From JAWCQZ01 sp038869515 [NCBI: Halobacteria archaeon] (lineage in GTDB: Archaea; Halobacteriota; Syntropharchaeia; JACQPP01), in NCBI GenBank assembly GCA_038869515.1, contig JAWCQZ010000001.1, positions 1 to 64,000 on the forward strand: a stretch of DNA of 64,000 nucleotides. Direction: 5' to 3'. The translations under genes were made by a program, and so were the position numbers. Numbering within the stretch: position 1 is the first letter of the stretch; each line of letters opens with the position of its first letter. Below are positions 27,052 through 36,222 of this stretch, piece after piece. The notes under the pieces were generated by a model that did no database searches, was not told the DNA's origin, and saw only the letters and a program-made list of their open reading frames with translations.

Positions 27052-28122
27052 GTGGGACTCCTCGAAGAGGCCGCCAGCGCCATCCCCGCCCCCGACGCCC
27101 GGGCGGCGCAGGAGGCGCGGAAGCGCCAGGACCTCCTGACCAAGCCGAGGGGGGCCCTGGGACGGCTGGAGGCGCTCTCGGTCCAACTGGCCGGAATCGC
27201 GGGGAGCCCCCGCCCCCGCATCGGCCCGAAGGCGGTCGCGGTGATGGCGGGGGACCACGGGGTGACCGCCGAGGGGGTGAGCGCCTACCCGTCGGAGGTC
27301 ACGCCCCAGATGGTGCTCAACTTCCTCCGGGGGGGCGCCGCCATCAACGTCCTCGCTCGCCACTCGGGAGCCCGGGTCGTGGTGGTGGACGTGGGCGTCG
27401 CGGCGGACCTGCCCGACCACCCCGGTCTGGTGAAGCGGAAGGTCCGCCCCGGGACCCGGAACTTCGCGAAGGGGCCCGCCATGAGCCGTGACGAGGCCCG
27501 CCGGGCGGTCGAGGTCGGCATCGAGATCGCCGAGGAGGAGTTCTCCAAGGGGCTCTCCCTCCTCGGAACCGGGGACATGGGAATCGGCAACACCACCGCG
27601 AGCGCCGCGCTCGCCTCGCTCTTCACGGGGCGGCCCGTGCCGGAGGTCGCGGGCCGGGGGACCGGAATCGACGACGCGATGCTCCGCCGCAAGGTCGGGG
27701 TGATCGAGGGGGCGCTCAAACTCCACAGGCCCGACCCGGGCGACCCGCTGGAGGTGCTCGCAAAGGTCGGGGGGCTCGAAATCGGCGCCATCGCGGGGCT
27801 CATCCTCGGGGCGGCCCGCCGGCGGGTGCCGGTGCTGGTGGACGGATTCATCTCGGGAGCGGGGGCGCTGGTTGCTGCGGCGCTCGCGCCGCGGGCCAAG
27901 GAGTACATGCTCGCCTCCCACTGCTCGGCGGAGCCGGGCCACCGGGTCGTCCTCGACCACCTCGGGCTGAAACCGCTGCTCGACTTCGACATGCGGCTCG
28001 GGGAGGGGACCGGCGCCGCGCTGGCGATGTTCGTGGTGGAGGGGGCGGCGAAGATTCTGGATGAGATGGCCACGTTCCAAGACGCCGACGTCTCCGGGGC
28101 CTTGAAAGAAGGAATCGGATGA
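27052..28122 (+). CDS. cobT: Nicotinate-nucleotide-dimethylbenzimidazole phosphoribosyltransferase
   Basis: CobT activates the lower-ligand base of cobalamin by making its alpha-ribotide. The 356-residue protein starts with GTG and shows LTKPRGALGRLEALSVQLAG, MAGDHGVTAEGVSAYP, LNFLRGGAAINVLAR, VVVVDVGVAADLP, the GTGDMGIGNTTASAAL substrate loop, VLVDGFISGAGALVA, and LGEGTGAALAMFVVEGA with the catalytic Glu. The length and the conserved catalytic motifs fit the classical bacterial CobT. cbiA follows with a four-base ATGA overlap, so they form a cobalamin operon. Confidence 0.95.
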   Translation: MGLLEEAASAIPAPDARAAQEARKRQDLLTKPRGALGRLEALSVQLAGIAGSPRPRIGPKAVAVMAGDHGVTAEGVSAYPSEVTPQMVLNFLRGGAAINVLARHSGARVVVVDVGVAADLPDHPGLVKRKVRPGTRNFAKGPAMSRDEARRAVEVGIEIAEEEFSKGLSLLGTGDMGIGNTTASAALASLFTGRPVPEVAGRGTGIDDAMLRRKVGVIEGALKLHRPDPGDPLEVLAKVGGLEIGAIAGLILGAARRRVPVLVDGFISGAGALVAAALAPRAKEYMLASHCSAEPGHRVVLDHLGLKPLLDFDMRLGEGTGAALAMFVVEGAAKILDEMATFQDADVSGALKEGIG

Positions 28123-29468
28123 CCCACATTCCCCGGCTATGCGTCGCCGCACCCTGGTCGGGCTGCGGCAAGACCACCGTGGCGGCAGGGCTCCTGGCCG
28201 CCTTCCGCCGTCGGGGGCTGAAGGTCCGAGGCTTCAAGGTCGGCCCCGACTTCATCGACCCGACCTACCTCTCGGAAGCGGCGGGGGCCCCGGCCCGCAA
28301 CCTCGACGGCTGGATGCTCAGCCCCGGGAAGAACCGGGAGGTCTTCGCCTCCGCCCGCGGGGCCGACCTCGCGGTGGTCGAGGGGGTGATGGGGCTCTTC
28401 GACGCCGGCCCGGGGGCCACATCCACGGCCGACATGGCGCGGCTGCTGAAGTGTCCCACGGTGCTGGTGATGGACGGCTCCAAGATGGCCGCCTCGGCGG
28501 GGGCGCTCGCGCTCGGATGCAAACGGTTCGACCCGCGGCTCAACCTGCGCGGGGCCATCCTCAACCGGGTGGCCGGACAGAAGCACGCGAACTACTGCGC
28601 CGACGGGCTGAGGCGGGCCGGGGTCCCGCTGCTCGGCTGGCTCCCCCGCGAACCGGCGGTCCAGGTCGAGGAGCGCCACCTCGGGCTTGTGCCTACGCCG
28701 GAACGGGCGGCCAATTTGGAGAAATGGGCCGACTTCCTCGGCGAACATCTGGACCTCGACCGGCTCCTGGGCATCGCTCGCTCGGCGCCGCCGCTTCAAC
28801 TGCCTGCGCCCCCGGAGCCGAAAGCCGTCAACGGCGGGCCCGCCATCGCCGTGGCGTGGGACTCCGCCTTCACCTTTTACTACCGGGAGAACCTCGAACT
28901 GCTGGAGCGGGCCGGGGCGCGGCTCCGCCTCTTCAGCCCGATGGCCGACCCCTGGCCGGAGGGGGCCTCGGGGCTCTACGCGGGCGGGGGGTTCCCGGAA
29001 CTCTACGGGAAGGAACTGGCCGCCAACGGAGAATTGAGGAAGAAACTCCGGGCCCTCGCTGGCGACGGGATGCCGGTCTACGGCGAGTGCGGGGGGCTGA
29101 TGTACCTCGGCCGCTCCCTGCGCGACCTCGACGGCCGGGTGCGCAAGATGGCGGGACTCCTCGACCTCGACACCGAGATGCAGAAACGGCTCTCGCTGGG
29201 CTACACCGAGATGGAGGTGACCCGGAGCAACCTGCTCACTTCTGCCGGGGCGCGGCTGAGGGGGCACGAGTTCCACTACTCGGCGGCGCGGGCCGACGGG
29301 GATTTGAGGTATGCCTACCGGGTGAGGCGCGGGAAGGGCATCGTCAAGGGGAGGGACGGGGCGACGGCCCAGAAGGTGCTGGCAGGGTACACCCACCTCC
29401 ACTTCCTCGGGAGGCCTCAGGCGGCGCGAGCCTTTGCCGGGGCGTGCAGGGAGTGGGAGAGGAGTTGA
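28119..29468 (+). CDS. cbiA: Cobyrinate a,c-diamide synthase
   Basis: CbiA/CobB uses glutamine and ATP to amidate two side chains of cobyrinic acid. The 449-residue product has an N-terminal ATP domain with the P-loop-like VAAPWSGCGKTTVAAGL, FKVGPDFIDPTYL and VEGVMGLFDAGPG. Its C-terminal class I glutaminase domain has the GLYAGGGFPELYGKEL strand, the nucleophile Cys in PVYGECGGLMYLG, and HEFHYS for the catalytic His. It overlaps cobT by four bases. A HAD-family gene follows 22 nt later. Confidence 0.95.
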   Translation: MTHIPRLCVAAPWSGCGKTTVAAGLLAAFRRRGLKVRGFKVGPDFIDPTYLSEAAGAPARNLDGWMLSPGKNREVFASARGADLAVVEGVMGLFDAGPGATSTADMARLLKCPTVLVMDGSKMAASAGALALGCKRFDPRLNLRGAILNRVAGQKHANYCADGLRRAGVPLLGWLPREPAVQVEERHLGLVPTPERAANLEKWADFLGEHLDLDRLLGIARSAPPLQLPAPPEPKAVNGGPAIAVAWDSAFTFYYRENLELLERAGARLRLFSPMADPWPEGASGLYAGGGFPELYGKELAANGELRKKLRALAGDGMPVYGECGGLMYLGRSLRDLDGRVRKMAGLLDLDTEMQKRLSLGYTEMEVTRSNLLTSAGARLRGHEFHYSAARADGDLRYAYRVRRGKGIVKGRDGATAQKVLAGYTHLHFLGRPQAARAFAGACREWERS

Positions 29469-29490
29469 AGACCCCGACCCCAGGGGGCCC

Positions 29491-30168
29491 ATGGCGCTGA
29501 AGGCGGTGCTCTTCGACTTCAACGGCGTCCTCGTGGACGACGAGCCGCTCCACTGGCGGATGTACAACGTCGCCCTCCGGCCCCACAACATCCACGTCTC
29601 GAAGGCCGACTACTACGAAAAATACCTCGGCTTCGACGACCGGGACGCATTCCGCGCCATCCTGAAGGACCAGCGGCGGAAGCCCGCGCCCGGACTCATC
29701 GAGAGGCTGGTCGCAACGAAGGCCGCCGCCTACGCCCGCAAGATGCCGAATGTTCCGTTTTTCCACGGCGCCGCGCGGCTCGTCCGCCAGGCGGCCCGCC
29801 GCTACCCCCTCGGGGTGGTAACGGGGGCCATCCGGGCCGAGGCGGAGGGGCTGCTCACGCGCGAGGGGCTCCGGTCGTGCTTCAAAGCGGTCGTCGCCGC
29901 CGAGGACGTGAAGCGCGGCAAGCCCGACCCCGAGGGCTACCGAAAAGGCCTCCACGCCCTCCGGGCCGCGAGCCGAAGACCGCTGAAGCCCTCTGAAGTC
30001 CTGGTCATCGAGGATGGCCCCGCGGGCATCGAGGCGGCGAAGCGGGCCGGGATGGGGGTCCTGGCGGTCGCCCACACCTACCCGCCCCGGGAGCTACGGG
30101 CAGCCGACGCGCTCTCGGCCTCCATCCGAAATCTCCGGGTGGAGGAGATGGAGGCCCTCTTCCGGTAG
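29491..30168 (+). CDS. HAD-superfamily phosphatase/phosphomutase, beta-PGM-like
   Basis: The 225-residue protein contains the HAD motifs in order: I, LFDFNGVLVDDEP, with an Asn between the two acidic residues of the usual DxDG; II, GVVTGAIRAE; III, Lys in KRGKPDPEGYRKGL; IV, VIEDGPAGIEAAKRAGMG. A helical cap (residues 18-90) places it in the beta-phosphoglucomutase-like subfamily. The first Asp (residue 9) is the expected nucleophile. Because motif I has F-x-G-V with D-F-N-G rather than D-x-D-G, the second acid is absent and catalysis may differ. The substrate is unknown. It could be cotranscribed with cobT-cbiA. Confidence 0.8.
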   Translation: MALKAVLFDFNGVLVDDEPLHWRMYNVALRPHNIHVSKADYYEKYLGFDDRDAFRAILKDQRRKPAPGLIERLVATKAAAYARKMPNVPFFHGAARLVRQAARRYPLGVVTGAIRAEAEGLLTREGLRSCFKAVVAAEDVKRGKPDPEGYRKGLHALRAASRRPLKPSEVLVIEDGPAGIEAAKRAGMGVLAVAHTYPPRELRAADALSASIRNLRVEEMEALFR

Positions 30169-30257
30169 GCGCGTGCGAACGGGGCGCCGGCCAAAATTCG
30201 TCATCCGACGGTCAGACCCGCCCGAAAACCCATTAAGGGGGCCGCCTTCGGGGGTTC

Positions 30258-30731
30258 ATGGCCGACCCCGCCTCCGTCGCCCTCTCCTTCCTCCACCTCC
30301 TCTTCGCCCTCCTCTGGGTCGGGGGGACCTACTTCTTCTACCGGGTCTTCCAGCCCGGCCTCGCCATCCTCCCCCTCGAACTCCAGAGGAAGGTCAACCA
30401 GCGGGTCGGGGGGCGGGTGGTGCTCCTGACCTGGCTGGCGGTCGCGGGCGTCGCGGCCACAGGTCTCGCCTCCGCCTCCCTCCGGGGGACGCTCGCCCTC
30501 TCCGACCTCGCCGGGACCCTCCGGGGCCAACTTCTGCTCGCGGAGGCGGGGGTGTTCGTCGCCGCTGCCCTCCTCGCCCGGCGGCTCGCGAAGACCCTGC
30601 CCATCCTCTGGAAGGAGCCCTCCATGGAAGGGGTCAAGAGCGCGCAGGTGCGGGTCGCGAAAGCGGCCCGAATCCAACTCTGCCTGCTCCTGGGAGTCCT
30701 CCTCCTGGAGGCGGCGCGCGCCGGACTCTGA
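30258..30731 (+). CDS. CopD-like four-helix membrane protein
   Basis: The 157-residue product has four predicted transmembrane segments (about residues 6-28, 54-76, 92-112, 134-152) and starts with SFLHLLFALLWVGGTYFFY. This is the His plus Trp-Val-Gly-Gly pattern also found in the protein at 2211. Such CopD/DUF-type proteins may bind heme or metals through conserved helix-1 His residues, but nothing here proves it. A CATTAAG element 24 nt upstream of the ATG fits the leaderless promoter layout. Confidence 0.55.
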   Translation: MADPASVALSFLHLLFALLWVGGTYFFYRVFQPGLAILPLELQRKVNQRVGGRVVLLTWLAVAGVAATGLASASLRGTLALSDLAGTLRGQLLLAEAGVFVAAALLARRLAKTLPILWKEPSMEGVKSAQVRVAKAARIQLCLLLGVLLLEAARAGL

Positions 30732-30837
30732 CTTCGCCCGCTCCACGCCTGCGCGCGAGGCGCTCCCGGAGCCGCTCGATGGGGCACGGCCGGTGGCCTG
30801 TCTCCTCCATTTTTGCCGCGGCCTCCACTCTCCCTAG

Positions 30838-31794
30838 ATGGGCATCCGCGCCGTCCCGCTCGCATTCGACTCCATGGGCGTCCGCTCCCAGGCGACGCTG
30901 GTCGAGACCCCCGACCTCCGGGCGGTGATCGACCCCGGGGTCGCCCTCGGCCCCGCCCGCTACGGCCTCCCGCCCCACCCCCTCGAACTGCGACGGGAGG
31001 AGGAGTTGCGAGCCCGGGTCTTCGAGGAGGCGCGCCGGTCCGACCTCCTCGTCGTCTCCCACTACCACCACGACCACTTCGACCCCTTCGAGCCCGGCCT
31101 GGCGGAGGGGAAGGTGCTCTACCTGAAGCACCCCACCGAGGCGACCAACCGCTCCCAGAGGGGGAGGGCCGCGGAGTTCCTGAAAGGCCTGGGAAAGGGG
31201 CCCAAGAAAATCGAGTTCGCCGACGGCCGCTCCTTCCGGCACGGAGGGACCTCCCTCACCTTCTCACCGCCGGTCTTCCACGGGACCGACGACCGCCTCG
31301 GCTACGTCGTCGAGGTGTGCGTGGAGCACGGCGGGGAGAGGATGGTCTTCGCTTCCGATGTCGAGGGGCCGCCGATGCCCGACCAGTTCGACTTCATGCT
31401 CCGGAGCCGGCCCGACCTCCTGCTGGTGGACGGCCCGATGACCTCCATGCTCGGCCACCGCTACTCCCGGGAGGCGCTCGACGCCTCCATAGCCCACCTC
31501 TGCCGCCTGGTGAAGGAGACAGAGGTCGAGACCCTCATCGCCGACCACCACTTCCTCCGGGACGCCGGGTACGCGGGCCACCTCGACGCGGTGCGGGAGG
31601 TCTCCCGGGAGCGGGGGGCCCGCGTGCTCACCGCCGCCGAGTTCGCCGGGAGGCCGGTGGAGCCCCTGGAAGCGCGGCGGCGGGAGTTGTACCGGCGGGA
31701 GCCCGCGGAGAAGCGGCCCTACACCCGGTTCTCGAGGAGGGGATCGGGGACACTTTCACCCCGCTCGGCTGCAGCGGAAAGTCGGGGGGGTTGA
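30838..31794 (+). CDS. UPF0282 metallo-beta-lactamase-superfamily protein
   Basis: The 318-residue protein closely follows the archaeal UPF0282 pattern: LAFDSMGVRSQATLVETPD, IDPGVALGPARYGLPPHPLE, a zinc motif SHYHHDHFDPFEP (about residues 78-90), an Asp in VFASDVEGPP, and ADHHFLRDAGYAGHL toward the end. The biochemical function of the family is unknown; the fold suggests a metal-dependent hydrolase. An ATTTTTG box 26 nt upstream supports ATG 30838. The gene precedes mre11-rad50, with which it may or may not be functionally linked. The last 30 residues are low-complexity and poorly conserved. Confidence 0.85.
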   Translation: MGIRAVPLAFDSMGVRSQATLVETPDLRAVIDPGVALGPARYGLPPHPLELRREEELRARVFEEARRSDLLVVSHYHHDHFDPFEPGLAEGKVLYLKHPTEATNRSQRGRAAEFLKGLGKGPKKIEFADGRSFRHGGTSLTFSPPVFHGTDDRLGYVVEVCVEHGGERMVFASDVEGPPMPDQFDFMLRSRPDLLLVDGPMTSMLGHRYSREALDASIAHLCRLVKETEVETLIADHHFLRDAGYAGHLDAVREVSRERGARVLTAAEFAGRPVEPLEARRRELYRREPAEKRPYTRFSRRGSGTLSPRSAAAESRGG

Positions 31795-31867
31795 CCGCTG
31801 TGCGCGGGCTCCGGCCCGGCACGTTGAAAAGCATGGCGACAGAGAACCCTCCGATGGACCGGGATGG

Positions 31868-33037
31868 ATGGGGACCGGGAGGCCGCCCGCCGTGAGAATA
31901 GCCCACATCTCCGATACCCATCTCGGATTTCGCCAGTACAACCTCGACCAGCGCGAGGAGGACTTCTACCGCGCCTGGCACAAGGCCATCGGCAAGATGA
32001 TCGAGGAGAGGGTGGACGCGGTGGTCCACTCGGGCGACCTCTTCGACGACCGGAAGCCCCCCATCAAGGCGCTGGTCGAAGCGCGGAGGGGGGTGCGGAA
32101 ACTGAAGGAGGCGGGGATTCCCTTCTACTACGTCACCGGCAACCACGACCAGCCCACCCGGGCCGGGGCGCTGCCGCCCCAGGCGCTCCTCGACGAGGCG
32201 CTCCCCCTCGACGCGAAGCCGGCGGTCCTCGGGGGCCTCTTCATCGGCGGAGTCTCCTACCACTCCCGGGTCTCCCTCGGACCCCTGAAGGACCGGATGG
32301 CGCTCCTGGCGGGTCAGGCCCGGTCAGCGAGGCGCTCGGTCATGGTCCTCCACCAGGGGCTCGACCGATACATCCCGGAGTTCGAACTGCGGCTGAAGGA
32401 GTTGAACCGCTTCGACTACTACGCCCTCGGCCACGTTCACCTGCGGACCCGGGACTGGAACGGCTCGACGCTGGTCGCCTACCCGGGCTCCATCGAGATG
32501 TGGCGGATGGACGAGTTCGAGGACTGGCGGCAGCGGGGGAAGGGATTCACCATCGTCGATTTGGACGGGGACGTTCCGGAGACGCGGTTCGTCAACGTGG
32601 AGGTCCGGACCTTCCTCCGGGAGGAGGCCGAGGGCGACCGGCTCGACGAAACCCTAGCCGGACTCAAACCGCGATGCCGAGGGGCTGTGGTCTGCCTCGA
32701 CGTGCGGGCCCGGCGCTCCGACTTCGCCCGCCTCGCCAAGCGCATCTCCGAGGAGCTGGGGCCGGAGGCGCTCCGGGTGCTGCCCCGCTTCCTCGACGCC
32801 GAGGCGCCGGAGTCGGCCGAGGTGCTGGAGGGGGTGGACCTGCGGGACTCCCTCCGGCGGGCGCTGGCGGACAGCTCCGAGGCCGAGCGGGGCCTGGCCT
32901 GGGAACTCTACCAACTCCTCGCCAGGAACGATGTCGAGGGGGCCCTGCAGGCGGCGCGGCGGTGGCTGTCGCCTCCGGCACCGCCTCCCGTCCAAAGGCC
33001 CGCTCTCCCCATCCCCCCGCAGGAGGAGAGGAGGTGA
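31868..33037 (+). CDS. mre11: DNA double-strand break repair nuclease Mre11
   Basis: Mre11 is the Mn-dependent nuclease of the Mre11-Rad50 complex that processes DNA ends. The calcineurin-like phosphoesterase motifs are complete: IAHISDTHLGFRQYN, VHSGDLFDDRKPP, YVTGNHDQPTRAG, VLHQGLDRYIP and YALGHVHLRT. The capping domain follows, and the last 40 residues are Pro-rich. The ATG at 31868 gives 389 residues. A GTG at 31892 begins VRIAHISDTHLG, the usual family start, and has GGGAGG upstream; either is possible. Its stop overlaps the rad50 GTG by four bases (GTGA). Confidence 0.95.
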   Translation: MGTGRPPAVRIAHISDTHLGFRQYNLDQREEDFYRAWHKAIGKMIEERVDAVVHSGDLFDDRKPPIKALVEARRGVRKLKEAGIPFYYVTGNHDQPTRAGALPPQALLDEALPLDAKPAVLGGLFIGGVSYHSRVSLGPLKDRMALLAGQARSARRSVMVLHQGLDRYIPEFELRLKELNRFDYYALGHVHLRTRDWNGSTLVAYPGSIEMWRMDEFEDWRQRGKGFTIVDLDGDVPETRFVNVEVRTFLREEAEGDRLDETLAGLKPRCRGAVVCLDVRARRSDFARLAKRISEELGPEALRVLPRFLDAEAPESAEVLEGVDLRDSLRRALADSSEAERGLAWELYQLLARNDVEGALQAARRWLSPPAPPPVQRPALPIPPQEERR

Positions 33038-35763
33038 TTCTCCGGAGTTTGCGCCTGGAGAACGTGAGGTCCTACAAGGACCTCTCGATTGAGTTCGCCC
33101 CCGGCATCACCACCATCCTCGGCCCCAACGGCGCGGGGAAGTCGACGCTCCTGCAGGCGGTGGCGTGGGGGCTCCTCGGGGTCGGGTCGCCCGTCTCCCT
33201 CCGGCGCCACCACGCCCCCTTCCTCCGGGTGACGCTGGAGTTCCAGGCGCACGGGCGGGACTACCGGGTCGTCCGGGAGCGAAAGTTCGAGAAGGGGGCG
33301 ATGCGCTCGGGCGCCAGCGCCCTCTACGAGACCACCGGCGGGCGGGAGCGGAAGGTGCGGTGGCAGGAGCGGGACATCACCGAGGAGATTGCGGGCATCA
33401 CCGGCCTCGAGCCCCCCGTCTTCCAGAACGCGGTCCTGGTGGCGCAGGGGGAGATCGACGGCCTCACCCGGGCGACCCCGGCGGAGCGGGAGGCGACCAT
33501 CTCGCGGCTCCTCGGCATCGAGGAGATGGAGAGGGTGTGGGAGCGGATGGGCCCGGTCGCATCGGAGTTCGAGCGGGAGGCGGAGGGGGTCCGGGCCGCC
33601 CTGCGGGCTGCGGAGGAGCGGCGCAAGGAAGCCGAGGAAGCGCGCCGGACGCGGGAGGAGGCGGCCCGGCGGGCCAACGGGCTGGAGGGGAACCTCGCCT
33701 CCCTGCGGAGGCGGGAGGAGGAGGCGCGGGCCCGCTGGGAAGGAGCGGAGGCGCGCCGCCGGGAGGCGCTCCGGCTCGGGGAGGAGTTGAAGCACACCGA
33801 GGCGGAGGCGCGGAGGTCCGCGCAGAGGGAGCGGGAGGCGGAGCTCCGGCTCCGGGAGGCGGAGCGGGCCGAGGGGGAGGCGGCCGCTCTCGCGGAGCCG
33901 CTGAAGCGGCTTCCGCTGCTCGATTCCTGGGAGGCCCTCCTCCGCGACGAGGCGCGGTGGAGGGAGCGGGAGGCGCACGCCGCCCGGCTGCGGGAGCAGG
34001 CCGCCCGGGCGGAGGAGCGGGCCCGCGAGTTGCGCGGGGCCCACGAGGAGTGGAGCCGCCTCGCCGCCGACGTCGAGGCGCTCCAGAGGGAACGCGACCG
34101 CCTCCAGGCGGCCGCGGCCCTCGCCGCGAAGGCGGAGTCCGACCTCCGTGCGCTGCGGGAGCGGCTCGCCTCCGCCGGGGAGGAGCTGGCGGCGGCCCGC
34201 AAGCGTTTTCCGTTCGGCGAGCCGGACGAGCTCGCCGCGCTCCACCGGTCCAAGGTCGAGGAGGCGACCCGCCTGCAACGGGAGATGGAAGAGGCGGCGA
34301 CCCGGGCGTCGGAGGCGCGCGCCCGCACGGAGGCGGAGGAGTCGCGGGTCCAGAGGGCGCTCGCCGAGCTGGAGCGGGTCTCCGGGCCCTGCCCGCTCTG
34401 TACCCGGCCGCTCACCGAGGAGCACCGGAGCGGGGTCCTCCGGACCTACCGCGCCGACCTGGCGCGACTCCGGGGGGAGCGTGAGGCCCACGCGGCCGCC
34501 CTCGCCGAGGCCCGCTCGCGCCTCGAGTCGGCCCGGAGGTCGAGGGAGGAGGCGGTCCGGCTCCCCGTCGAGGCGTGGGTCCGGGTGGCCCGCGAGGCCG
34601 ACCGGCTCCGGGGCGAGGTCGCGCGGGCAGAGTCGGAACTCTCCGCCACCGCCGAGTCGGTGAGGGGCCTTGGCGCCGCGGAGGCCCGCCTCAAGGAGGT
34701 GCGCGGCCGCCGCGCCGCGCTGGAGCCGTCGGCGGCCGACTATCTGGCGGCCCGGAGGGTCGTCGAGCAGGGGCGCGCCCTCCAGCCGGAGGGGACGGAG
34801 GGCGCACTCGCGGCGGAACGGGAGGCCCTCGCCCGCCGCCGCGCCGGGCTCATCGAGGCGCTCGGAGCGGAGCCACGGGAGGTCGCCGCCGAGATTGCGC
34901 GGCTCCGGGAGGCGCAGCGCACCCACGACCGGCTCCACGGGCTCGCGCAGCAATTGCCCGGCCTCCGAGATGCGGCCGGGGCGGCCCGCCGCGCCCGGGA
35001 GGAGGCGGAGGGGAGGAGGCGCGATCTCGACGCCCGCCTCGCCCCCCTGCGCGGGGCGGAACCGGAGGCGGAGGCCGCCAAACGCGCCTTCGAGGAGGCG
35101 CGCGATCTGGCCGCCCGGACCGCCGTGGAGCTGGCGCGGGCGCAGGAGTCGCTCCGGGCGGAGGAGGAGCGGCTGAAGCGGCTGGAGGCCGAACTCGGGA
35201 GGGCGGAGGAGGCGCGGGAACGCGGCGCAGCCCTCGAGGGGCTCCTCTCCTTCCTCGGGAGGCTCCGGGCGGTCCTCTCGCGCGAGGGGCTCCAGAAGGA
35301 GCTGCGGGCCCGGGCGCGCCCCCTCCTGGAGAAGCACGCCTCGGAGATGTTCGGCGACTTCCAGCTCTCCTACTCGTCGCTGCGGGTCACCGACGACTGC
35401 AACCTGCTGCTGGTCTCCCCCGAGGCGCCCGACGGCCTCGACGTCTCGGCCGCCAGCGGCGGCGAGCGGGTCGCGGCAGCCCTCGCGCTCCGGGCCGCCA
35501 TCGCGAGACTCCTCGCCGGCTCCCGGCTGGAACTGCTCATCCTCGACGAGCCGACGGTCCACCTCGACGGGGTCCGGAGGCGGGAGCTGGTCCCGGTCCT
35601 CCGGGGTCTCGGGGCGATTCCCCAGATTCTTGTGGTGACCCACGACGAGGAGCTCGAAGCAGCGGCCGACATCGTCTGGAGGGTCAAGAAGGAGAACGGG
35701 GCGTCGACGGTCGAGGTGGAGGCCCCGGGGGTGGAGACGATGGCGAGCAAGATGGCAGCGTGA
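33034..35763 (+). CDS. rad50: DNA double-strand break repair ATPase Rad50
   Basis: Rad50 is the SMC-like ATPase that tethers DNA ends and drives Mre11. The 909-residue protein has Walker A GPNGAGKST at residues 30-38, the Q-loop in VLVAQGEIDG, two long Glu/Arg/Ala-rich coiled-coil arms (about 160-440 and 470-770), a zinc hook CPLC at residues 453-456, the ABC signature ASGGERVAAALALR, and Walker B with D-loop in LLILDEPTVHLDG. The start is the GTG at 33034 inside the mre11 stop. The coiled coils create a long antisense open frame that is not a gene. Confidence 0.97.
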   Translation: MILRSLRLENVRSYKDLSIEFAPGITTILGPNGAGKSTLLQAVAWGLLGVGSPVSLRRHHAPFLRVTLEFQAHGRDYRVVRERKFEKGAMRSGASALYETTGGRERKVRWQERDITEEIAGITGLEPPVFQNAVLVAQGEIDGLTRATPAEREATISRLLGIEEMERVWERMGPVASEFEREAEGVRAALRAAEERRKEAEEARRTREEAARRANGLEGNLASLRRREEEARARWEGAEARRREALRLGEELKHTEAEARRSAQREREAELRLREAERAEGEAAALAEPLKRLPLLDSWEALLRDEARWREREAHAARLREQAARAEERARELRGAHEEWSRLAADVEALQRERDRLQAAAALAAKAESDLRALRERLASAGEELAAARKRFPFGEPDELAALHRSKVEEATRLQREMEEAATRASEARARTEAEESRVQRALAELERVSGPCPLCTRPLTEEHRSGVLRTYRADLARLRGEREAHAAALAEARSRLESARRSREEAVRLPVEAWVRVAREADRLRGEVARAESELSATAESVRGLGAAEARLKEVRGRRAALEPSAADYLAARRVVEQGRALQPEGTEGALAAEREALARRRAGLIEALGAEPREVAAEIARLREAQRTHDRLHGLAQQLPGLRDAAGAARRAREEAEGRRRDLDARLAPLRGAEPEAEAAKRAFEEARDLAARTAVELARAQESLRAEEERLKRLEAELGRAEEARERGAALEGLLSFLGRLRAVLSREGLQKELRARARPLLEKHASEMFGDFQLSYSSLRVTDDCNLLLVSPEAPDGLDVSAASGGERVAAALALRAAIARLLAGSRLELLILDEPTVHLDGVRRRELVPVLRGLGAIPQILVVTHDEELEAAADIVWRVKKENGASTVEVEAPGVETMASKMAA

Positions 35764-35779
35764 GGGCTTCGCCTGGCGC

Positions 35780-36085
35780 CTATCGCCCGGGCGCCCCGGC
35801 CAGAGCCCTCCTCATCACCTCGACCGGCTCGAACCGCTTCCCGCACCTGTTGCAGAACTGCACCCCCGCCACGAGGGGGCTCCGGCAGTTGAGGCAGAGG
35901 GGCCTCGGGACCGGCCTCCCGCAGAAGTTGCAGAGGTCCTTCGAGGCGCCGAGCGACTGGCTGCACCAGGGGCAGGGGCGGTCGGGGTCTGTCCGGACGA
36001 GCGTTTTGAACATCGCGGCCAGCTGCGCGGGCGGCAGGTCGAGGCCGGGGGGCGGCGCCTCCTTCCTCTTGCCGAAGAGAACCAT
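35780..36085 (-). CDS. Double zinc-ribbon protein
   Basis: The 101-residue product starts MVLFGKRKEAPPPGLDLPP, then has four CxxC pairs: CPWC, CNFC, CLNC and CNRC between about residues 38 and 81. They form two zinc ribbons of the kind seen in many archaeal membrane or regulatory proteins. A short KRFEPVEVMRRAL tail follows. No transmembrane helix is visible. A TTTTAAAA box 24 nt upstream of the ATG suggests its own leaderless transcript. Function unknown; protein-protein or nucleic-acid binding is possible. It is convergent with rad50, ending 16 nt away. Confidence 0.75.
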   Translation of the reverse strand: MVLFGKRKEAPPPGLDLPPAQLAAMFKTLVRTDPDRPCPWCSQSLGASKDLCNFCGRPVPRPLCLNCRSPLVAGVQFCNRCGKRFEPVEVMRRALAGAPGR

Positions 36086-36222
36086 CCTCCTCCAACCGCT
36101 CTACGGTTTTAAAATCCGCCCGCTGGGCTGTCCCCGGCTGAGACGCTCGGCGCACTTGCGCCCGCGCGCTCGCTGACCGCCACCCCCGAAAGCCTTACCC
36201 GACCGGCAGCCGACTCCCCCCC

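Noticed and set aside
32908-35643. Open frame of more than 900 codons antisense to rad50
   Set aside because: It mirrors the Glu/Arg codons of the Rad50 coiled coils; no independent signals.
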